Assembly (NCBI GenBank): GCA_937981995.1
Contig: CALJNC010000017.1
Coordinates: forward strand, 1 to 48,821
Reading direction: 5' to 3'
DNA from: an uncultured Chitinophagaceae bacterium
Lineage (GTDB): Bacteria > Bacteroidota > Bacteroidia > Chitinophagales > Chitinophagaceae
DNA: 48,821 bases
The stretch's first letter is position 1, and every line of letters begins with the position of its first letter. A model generated the notes under the pieces. It was not told the DNA's origin, made no database searches, and saw only the letters and a program-made list of their open reading frames with translations. Shown here one piece after another: positions 43,873 through 48,821 of the stretch. Both the position numbers and the translations under genes were made by a program.

Positions 43873-44801
43873 ATACTGGAATGAATTTGTTTAGCTTTTG
43901 TGCTATCTATGATAATTTGCTTTTTTAAATCTTCAAAAGAATCAAATTTTTTCTCGTCTCTGATTCTTTCTATAAATTTAACTTGTAAGTCCTCACCATA
44001 AATGTCTTTGTCAAAATTAAATAAGTGTACTTCTAATCGAAATTCTTTTTTATTATTTATGGTAGGGCGGTATCCAATATTCATTACGGCTTTATAAAGC
44101 TCATCTTTTAGCTGGGCATGAACTGCGTATACACCACTAGATGGTATCAACTTTTTATCATTTTCTACCGCTAAATTAGCTGTAGGAAAACCTATTGTTC
44201 TTCCTTTTTGATCGCCTTTAACTACCTTGCCATTAAGCATAAAGTTAGATTTGAGTAAGCGGCCGGCTTCTTTTACATTACCCTTGTCCAAGGCATTTCT
44301 TATAGCCGTAGAAGACACATGTGCATCGTCTACTAATTGTTTACTTATTTCTTCTAGTATGAAGTGCCCTTGCTTTGCATATTCTTCTAGCAAAGTTAAA
44401 TTTCCGCTTCTGTTTTTACCAAAGTGATGGTCGTAACCAATTACAAGAACTTCAGGTTTTATTTTTTTTATAATAAAGTCCTCAACATAATCTTTGGCTT
44501 CTTGCTCAGCAAATTCCTTATTAAAAGGAGCAATTACCAAATGGTCAAGCCCTAATTGTTCTAAAAGTTCTTTTTTCTCATGAAGGCTTGTAAGAAGCTT
44601 CAGCTTATGATTTGGGTCAATTAAAAATCTTGGGTGGGGTTCAAAGGTGACTAATACAGATTTTCCATTGCGTTGATTAGCAAGTTCTTGAATACGTTTT
44701 ATTATAATACGATGCCCGGCATGCACTCCATCAAAGGTGCCAATGGTTACAATTGGTTTATCAATTGCAATTAGATCTTTTAAATTGGTATGAAGCTGCA
44801 T
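43869..44801 (-). CDS. ribF: Bifunctional riboflavin kinase / FAD synthetase
   Basis: RibF phosphorylates riboflavin to FMN and adenylates it to FAD. The 310 residues from ATG 44801 comprise an N-terminal nucleotidyltransferase domain (TIGTFDGVHAGHRIIIKRI, then IGYDHHFGKNRSGN and SSTAIRNALDKG) and a C-terminal riboflavin kinase domain (GRTIGFPTANL, PSSGVYAVHA, VMNIGYRPTI, EVHLFNFDKDIYGEDLQVKF). A longer reading from 44909 is rejected because it would overlap purM and its promoter. It is divergent from purM and overlaps the membrane protein gene by four bases. Confidence 0.96.
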   Translation of the reverse strand: MQLHTNLKDLIAIDKPIVTIGTFDGVHAGHRIIIKRIQELANQRNGKSVLVTFEPHPRFLIDPNHKLKLLTSLHEKKELLEQLGLDHLVIAPFNKEFAEQEAKDYVEDFIIKKIKPEVLVIGYDHHFGKNRSGNLTLLEEYAKQGHFILEEISKQLVDDAHVSSTAIRNALDKGNVKEAGRLLKSNFMLNGKVVKGDQKGRTIGFPTANLAVENDKKLIPSSGVYAVHAQLKDELYKAVMNIGYRPTINNKKEFRLEVHLFNFDKDIYGEDLQVKFIERIRDEKKFDSFEDLKKQIIIDSTKAKQIHSSI

Positions 44802-44840
44802 TATTTGAGCCGCAAATCTAAATATAGTTTTACAATATTC

Positions 44841-44848
44841 TATCTTCG
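44841..44848 (+). promoter_or_regulatory. -7 box of purM (TATCTTCG)
   Basis: Matches TAnnTTTG except for one base (TTCG), ending seven bases before the ATG at 44856. Confidence 0.5.
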
Positions 44849-44855
44849 CGCTACA

Positions 44856-46022
44856 ATGAGTAATTTGTACAAACAACGTGGCGTAAGCGCCGATAAAGAA
44901 GACGTACACAAAGCAGTAAAAGACTTAGATAAAGGCTTATACCCCAAGGCCTTTTGTCGTATTTATCCTGATTATTTAGCTGGAGATGATGCTTTTTGCA
45001 ATATCATGCATGCTGATGGTGCAGGCACCAAAAGTGTATTAGCTTATTTATATTGGAAAGAAACTGGCGATATATCTGTTTGGCGCGGAATCGCCCAAGA
45101 TGCTTTGGTTATGAACCTTGATGATATGCTTTGTGTGGGTTCCACAGGTCCTTATACTTATACAAGTACCATTGGGCGCAATGCTTCTATCATACCAGGA
45201 GAAGTTATCTCTGAGGTAATCAATGGTACGCAGGAATTTATTGATGAAATGGCAAAGCATGATGTGGATATACATTTCTTAGGTGGTGAGACGGCCGATG
45301 TAGGAGATGTAGTACGCACAATGATAGTAGATGGTACCATGATGGCACGTATGCCTAAAAATGAAATTATTGATAGTCAAAAAGTAGTACCCGGCGATGT
45401 AGTGGTTTCGATTGCTTCTTTTGGTAAGGCTGTGTACGAAAAAGAATATAACTCAGGTATTGGGAGTAATGGTTTGACGAGTGCTCGTCATGACTTATTA
45501 AAAAAGAAATATGCAATGGATTTTCCTGAAGCAGTAGATCCTCACTTGAATAAGGATGTAATTTTTAATGGGAAGTATGCCTTGACTGATAAGGCAGATA
45601 CAATGGAAAATATTGGTAAACTTATTTTATCGCCTACAAGAACCTATGCACCCTTAGTTAAAAAAGTGTTGAGTACGCTAGGCCAAAAAGTAAATGCCAT
45701 TATTCATTGTAGTGGTGGTGCTCAAACTAAATGTTTGCATTACTTACCAGATAATGTACGTGTAGTAAAAAATAATTTAATTGCTCCTCCAGAAATATTT
45801 ACTAGAATACAGGAAGCTGTAAATACAGATTGGAAAGAAATGTATAAAGTATTTAATGTAGGACAACGATTAGAATTTTATACAGATAAAGGAAGTGCCG
45901 AAGAAATTATAGGTATGGCCAATGAGCTTGGTTTAGATGCGCAGGTATCAGGTTATGTTGAAGCGGCTGATAAGAAATCTTTATTAATAGAATCAGTATA
46001 TGGTTCTTTTGAGTATGAATAA
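44856..46022 (+). CDS. purM: Phosphoribosylformylglycinamidine cyclo-ligase (AIR synthetase)
   Basis: PurM closes FGAM to aminoimidazole ribotide with ATP in de novo purine synthesis. The 388 residues from ATG 44856 (MSNLYKQRGVSADKEDV) show the PurM/PurL fold: HADGAGTKSVLAYLYW, DALVMNLDDMLCVG, the Gly-rich FLGGETADVGDVV, GDVVVSIASFGKAVY, SGIGSNGLTSARH and the C-terminal IIHCSGGAQTKCLHY. It is longer than E. coli PurM (345) by insertions typical of the Bacteroidota form, including near 205-250. Upstream TTG/ATG readings from 44790 overlap ribF and are rejected. A strong symmetrical terminator separates it from the convergent histone-like gene. Confidence 0.94.
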   Translation: MSNLYKQRGVSADKEDVHKAVKDLDKGLYPKAFCRIYPDYLAGDDAFCNIMHADGAGTKSVLAYLYWKETGDISVWRGIAQDALVMNLDDMLCVGSTGPYTYTSTIGRNASIIPGEVISEVINGTQEFIDEMAKHDVDIHFLGGETADVGDVVRTMIVDGTMMARMPKNEIIDSQKVVPGDVVVSIASFGKAVYEKEYNSGIGSNGLTSARHDLLKKKYAMDFPEAVDPHLNKDVIFNGKYALTDKADTMENIGKLILSPTRTYAPLVKKVLSTLGQKVNAIIHCSGGAQTKCLHYLPDNVRVVKNNLIAPPEIFTRIQEAVNTDWKEMYKVFNVGQRLEFYTDKGSAEEIIGMANELGLDAQVSGYVEAADKKSLLIESVYGSFEYE

Positions 46023-46047
46023 GCAGAGCTTTAGCTATAAGTAAAAG

Positions 46048-46076
46048 AAAACCCCACGCAATGCGTGGGGTTTTTT
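46048..46076. terminator. Bidirectional terminator between purM and the histone-like gene
   Basis: AAAACCCCACGC (46048-46059) and GCGTGGGGTTTT (46063-46074) form a perfect 12-pair stem with loop AAT, with A on the left and T on the right. Confidence 0.92.
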
Positions 46077-46095
46077 AATTTTTAGAAAGAAGAGT

Positions 46096-46515
46096 TTATT
46101 TCTTTTTTCTTTTAGCTGGCTTTTTCTTAGCTGCCTTCTTTTTAGTAGCTTTTTTCTTAGCTGCTTTCTTTTTGGCTGGCTTTTTCTTAGCTGCTTTCTT
46201 TTTAGTAGCTTTTTTCTTAGCCTTTTTCTTAGTTGCCTTCTTTTTAGTAGCTTTTTTCTTAGCCTTCTTTTTGGTAGCTTTCTTTTTAGTAGCCTTCTTC
46301 TTAGTGGCTTTCTTTTTAGTAGCTTTTTTCTTAGTGGCTTTTTTCTTTTTAGGAGCCGCTTTTCTTTTGGTAGCTTTTTTCTTAGTTGCTGCCTTTTTCT
46401 TTTTGGTAGCTTTTTTCTTAGCTACTTTTTTCTTAGGAGCTGCTTTTTTCTTTGCAGTTGCCTTGCGTTTTGGAGCAGCCTTTTTACGAGTTGCTTTCTT
46501 TTTAGCTTTTGCCAT
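46096..46515 (-). CDS. Histone H1-like Lys/Ala-repeat protein
   Basis: 139 residues made almost wholly of Lys, Ala and Thr with a few Pro and Arg. The sequence is a tandem of five-residue units (ATKKK, AAKKK, APKKK, AKKK), e.g. the run around residues 58-85. This resembles the C-terminal tail of histone H1 and bacterial H1-like proteins (Hc1/Hc2, AlgP-type), which bind DNA or RNA through charge; nucleoid or RNA binding is inferred. There is no globular domain. The coding DNA is a near-repeat (on the plus strand TTTTTTCTTAG and TTTCTTTTTAG units), prone to length change by slippage. A TATCTTTG box lies 27 bases upstream of the ATG. The opposite strand also shows a 117-codon Phe/Leu-rich frame, which is only its shadow. 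Confidence 0.88.
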   Translation of the reverse strand: MAKAKKKATRKKAAPKRKATAKKKAAPKKKVAKKKATKKKKAATKKKATKRKAAPKKKKATKKKATKKKATKKKATKKKATKKKAKKKATKKKATKKKAKKKATKKKAAKKKPAKKKAAKKKATKKKAAKKKPAKRKKK

Positions 46516-46542
46516 TGTTTTTTGAATTTTAAGTTAGTACCG

Positions 46543-46550
46543 CAAAGATA
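46543..46550 (-). promoter_or_regulatory. -7 box of the histone-like gene (TATCTTTG)
   Basis: An exact TAnnTTTG match on the minus strand, 27 bases before the ATG. Confidence 0.62.
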
Positions 46551-46665
46551 TAAAAAAACTTTTCGGAATAGCAAAACTCATTTCAATAGTTTTTTATTAA
46601 CTATTAAAGCAAAAAATTAATTGTAATTGAAAATTCGACTAAAAAATCGGAGAGTACAAGTAAAA

Positions 46666-46911
46666 CTAAACTATTGAAACAATAGTTTTAGAACTTGTCT
46701 TTTTAAACTCAACGGTTCCATCTGCTAATGCAAATAATGTAAAATCTTTACCTTGACCTACATTTTCACCAGCGTGAAATTTATTTCCTTTTTGACGGAT
46801 AATAATGTTGCCATTAATAGCTGCTTGTCCACCAAATATTTTTACGCCCAAACGTTTACTGTTTGAATCTCTTCCGTTCTTTACACTACCTTCACCTTTC
46901 TTATGTGCCAT
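46666..46911 (-). CDS. rpmA: 50S ribosomal protein L27
   Basis: 81 residues. The N-terminus [29 protein letters not shown] is that of bacterial L27, whose N-terminal tail reaches the peptidyl-transferase centre. It is followed by [32 protein letters not shown]. There is no cleavable extension before the MAHKK as in Firmicutes. The length is slightly below the common ~85. It lies 26 bases after rplU in the conserved L21-L27 pair. Confidence 0.97.
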   Translation of the reverse strand: MAHKKGEGSVKNGRDSNSKRLGVKIFGGQAAINGNIIIRQKGNKFHAGENVGQGKDFTLFALADGTVEFKKTSSKTIVSIV

Positions 46912-46937
46912 TGTATTGTGTGTTTAAAAATTTAAAA

Positions 46938-47225
46938 TTAAAGTGATGTGATTTTTACCTTAGTTAATTGATCACGGTGACCAATTTTTTTAGCATAACC
47001 TTTACGGCGCTTCTTATGAAACGTCATAACCTTATCACCTTGAATATGTTCTATTACTTCTGCTTTCGCTGTACCTTCTCCAAAAGTAGCCTTGCCACCA
47101 TCTGATGTCATTAAAACTTTTGCGTCTACAGAAGCTCCAACTTCTTCATTCAAGTGCTGAACAAATAATTGGTCATCTTTCTCAACTTTATACTGCTTTC
47201 CAGCGATTTCTACTATTGCGAACAT
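46938..47225 (-). CDS. rplU: 50S ribosomal protein L21
   Basis: 95 residues: MFAIVEIAGKQYKVEKDDQLFVQHL at the N-terminus and a C-terminal KVMTFHKKRRKGYAKKIGHRDQLTKVKIT, the L21 signature that binds 23S rRNA. The length is within the family range (about 95-105). First gene of the rplU-rpmA operon, transcribed from a TATCTTTG box 24 bases upstream. Confidence 0.97.
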   Translation of the reverse strand: MFAIVEIAGKQYKVEKDDQLFVQHLNEEVGASVDAKVLMTSDGGKATFGEGTAKAEVIEHIQGDKVMTFHKKRRKGYAKKIGHRDQLTKVKITSL

Positions 47226-47248
47226 GTTCGTGATTTTTTTAAGGAGTG

Positions 47249-47256
47249 CAAAGATA
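47249..47256 (-). promoter_or_regulatory. -7 box of rplU-rpmA (TATCTTTG)
   Basis: An exact TAnnTTTG match on the minus strand, 23 bases before the rplU ATG. Confidence 0.65.
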
Positions 47257-47370
47257 TTCGATTTTCCACAACCGCAAAGGTTTTTGAGGAAAAAATAAAA
47301 GCAAAATTGGGGAAAACCATAGTCAATTATGCTTTTAGTTCTCGACTTCCATTATTTTGCAGTTACGAAT

Positions 47371-48821
47371 ATGGGAATTAAATCGTTATTAGCCCGTCCT
47401 TTTGCCTCTACAGTGGTTAAAAAGCTTGAAAAACAGCGAAAAAATGCTGTTCGGGACCAAAAAGACCTCTTTCAATTCATATTGAGCAGGGCGCAAATCA
47501 CTCAATTTGGCAAAGATCATGAGTTTGAAAAAATTACGAGTCATTATGAGTTTACTCAAAATGTACCCATAAGAGACTATGAGGAGCTGAGACCCTATAT
47601 AAGTAAGATAATAGCAGGAGAAAAAGATGTACTGTGGCGTGGAAACCCTGCCTACTTTGCCAAAACAAGTGGCACAACAAGCGGGGCTAAGTTTATTCCT
47701 ATAAGTAAAGATAGTCTACCGAATCACATGAACACGGCTCGGGATATGCTGCTGAATTATATTCATTTGAGCAAGGAGCATAGCTTGGCAGATGGCAAAA
47801 TGATTTTTTTATCAGGTTCGCCTACTTTAGAGGAGACGGGCGGCATTAAAACAGGAAGGCTTAGTGGCATAGTAAATCATCATGTTCCAAATTATTTACG
47901 CAAAAATCAATTACCCTCTTACGATACAAATTGCATAGAGGAGTGGGAAGATAAACTAGATAAAATAGTGGAAGAAACGATTGAGCAGGATATGAGATTG
48001 ATTAGTGGTATTCCGCCCTGGGTTCAAATGTATTTTGATAGATTGCAAGAAAAAAGTGGTAAAACGATTATTGAATTATTTCCAAACCTAAAAGTATTGG
48101 CACATGGTGGAGTAAATATTCAACCTTATAAATCAAAACTTTTTACTAGCTTGGGAACAGATAAGGTTCAGTTTTTAGAAACTTTCCCGGCAAGTGAAGG
48201 ATTTTTTGCTTTCCAAGATAACTTAGAAGATGAAGGACTTTTACTAAATACGAATAGTGGTATTTTTTATGAGTTCATTCCTTTGCAAGAAATAGATAAG
48301 GAAAACCCAAAACGAATAACGCTGGGTGAAGTTGAATTAGATAAGAACTACGCTCTTATTATAAATAGTAATGCAGGTTTGTGGGGCTACAATATTGGAG
48401 ATACCGTCAAGTTTGTATCCTTAGATCCTTATAGAATAGTTGTAAGTGGGCGGATTAAACATTTTATATCAGCCTTTGGTGAGCATGTAATAGGAGAAGA
48501 AGTAGAGCATGCTATGCGTATAGCAAGTGAAAAGCATAATGTTTCAACGATAGAATTTACGGTAGCACCTTATATATCATCTGATAAAGGGGCATCTTAT
48601 CATGAGTGGTTTGTATCCTTTGAGCAGGCACCTGATAATATGCAAGCCTTTGCTAAGGAAATAGATAATGCTTTGCGCAAAAAAAATATTTACTACGAGG
48701 ATTTAGTAGGCGGTGGCATATTAAAATCATTAGTAATTACTCCTATGAAAAAAAATGCCTTCCAAGAATATATGAAAAGCATAGGCAAACTAGGAGGACA
48801 AAATAAAGTACCACGCCTAAG
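47371..48821 (+). CDS. GH3-family protein (ANL-like acyl-adenylating fold), partial at window end
   Basis: The frame from ATG 47371 (MGIKSLLARPFASTVVKKL) stays open for 483 codons to the window edge, so the last few residues are missing. It shows GH3 auxin-promoter family landmarks: the P-loop-like FAKTSGTTSGAKFIPIS, then FLSGSPTLEETGGIKTGRLSGI, SGIPPWVQMYFDRL, the FPASEGFFAFQ motif, GLWGYNIGDTVKFVS with the Asp, SGRIKHFISAFGEHVIGEEVE and the C-terminal GKLGGQNKVPRL. Plant members conjugate amino acids to jasmonate or auxin; the role of bacterial ones is unknown, and amide or thioester formation through an acyl-adenylate is inferred. No signal peptide. A TTATTTTGC near-match to the -7 box lies at 47352-47360. 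Confidence 0.9.
   Translation, partial: MGIKSLLARPFASTVVKKLEKQRKNAVRDQKDLFQFILSRAQITQFGKDHEFEKITSHYEFTQNVPIRDYEELRPYISKIIAGEKDVLWRGNPAYFAKTSGTTSGAKFIPISKDSLPNHMNTARDMLLNYIHLSKEHSLADGKMIFLSGSPTLEETGGIKTGRLSGIVNHHVPNYLRKNQLPSYDTNCIEEWEDKLDKIVEETIEQDMRLISGIPPWVQMYFDRLQEKSGKTIIELFPNLKVLAHGGVNIQPYKSKLFTSLGTDKVQFLETFPASEGFFAFQDNLEDEGLLLNTNSGIFYEFIPLQEIDKENPKRITLGEVELDKNYALIINSNAGLWGYNIGDTVKFVSLDPYRIVVSGRIKHFISAFGEHVIGEEVEHAMRIASEKHNVSTIEFTVAPYISSDKGASYHEWFVSFEQAPDNMQAFAKEIDNALRKKNIYYEDLVGGGILKSLVITPMKKNAFQEYMKSIGKLGGQNKVPRL

Noticed and set aside
46172-46480. Possible CRISPR-like array suggested by regular repeats on the plus strand
   Set aside because: The units are 12-15 bases without spacers and encode ATKKK peptides; no CRISPR array or cas gene is present in the window.
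46172-46525. 117-codon Phe/Leu/Val-rich frame opposite the histone-like gene
   Set aside because: It is the complement of the Lys/Ala repeat (AAA/GCT codons read as TTT/AGC) with no independent signal, and would be an implausible unbroken hydrophobic run.
46668-46688. Inverted repeat AAACTATTG/CAATAGTTT at the end of rpmA as a terminator
   Set aside because: It lies inside the last codons of the gene, is A/T-rich and lacks a good T-run afterwards; too weak to call.

Overview
The window looks like a chromosomal segment of an AT-rich member of the Bacteroidota. Six loci end in the C-terminal type IX secretion (T9SS) sorting domain with its YPNP motif. Many genes have the Bacteroidota -7 promoter box TAnnTTTG a few bases upstream of a start codon that lacks a Shine-Dalgarno sequence. 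The housekeeping proteins (Bacteroidota-type PurM, Acs, SpeA-like decarboxylase, RND pump) also fit. I cannot place it to family.

Layout. 1-0.8 kb: remnant of a serine site-specific recombinase, interrupted only by TGA codons. 1.2-9.6 kb: an accessory block of three secreted T9SS cargo loci, two of them split by single-base frameshifts, with a 436-base gap that can fold into RNA-like hairpins. The block ends at a strong terminator. 9.7-9.85 kb: tRNA-Asn plus a 25-base duplicate of its anticodon arm. 9.9-25.4 kb: hflX, acs, a large secreted adhesin-like protein, sodA, a secreted thioredoxin-fold protein, rsmA, a 2-hydroxyacid dehydrogenase, a D-cysteine desulfhydrase-like enzyme, era, initiator tRNA-Met, der, and several small envelope proteins. 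25.5-32 kb: a TetR regulator followed directly by a complete TolC/MFP/RND efflux operon. 32-36 kb: rhlE, rluF, a cysteine-free thioredoxin-fold protein and deoC. 36-38.8 kb: a seven-bladed secreted propeller protein and fdhD. 38.8-47.2 kb: speA-like, rpiB, a coiled-coil membrane protein, a 3'-5' exonuclease with holA, ribF with a small membrane protein, purM, a Lys/Ala-repeat histone H1-like protein, and rplU-rpmA. 47.4 kb to the end: a GH3-family protein cut by the window edge.

How it works together. Much of the core is ribosome biogenesis and translation: HflX, Era, Der, RsmA, RluF, RhlE, L21, L27 and initiator tRNA. Interspersed are surface proteins exported by T9SS. The block before 9.6 kb differs in character: disrupted secreted genes beside a dying recombinase, bounded on the right by a tRNA gene with a partial copy.

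The items most worth checking are the TGA-only recombinase frame, the frameshifted secreted genes, the candidate structured RNA at 2368-2485, the tRNA-Asn arm duplication, an unnamed N-terminal domain (FIDK...CAVGYL) shared by a lipoprotein and a secreted propeller, and a thioredoxin-fold protein that has lost its cysteine.
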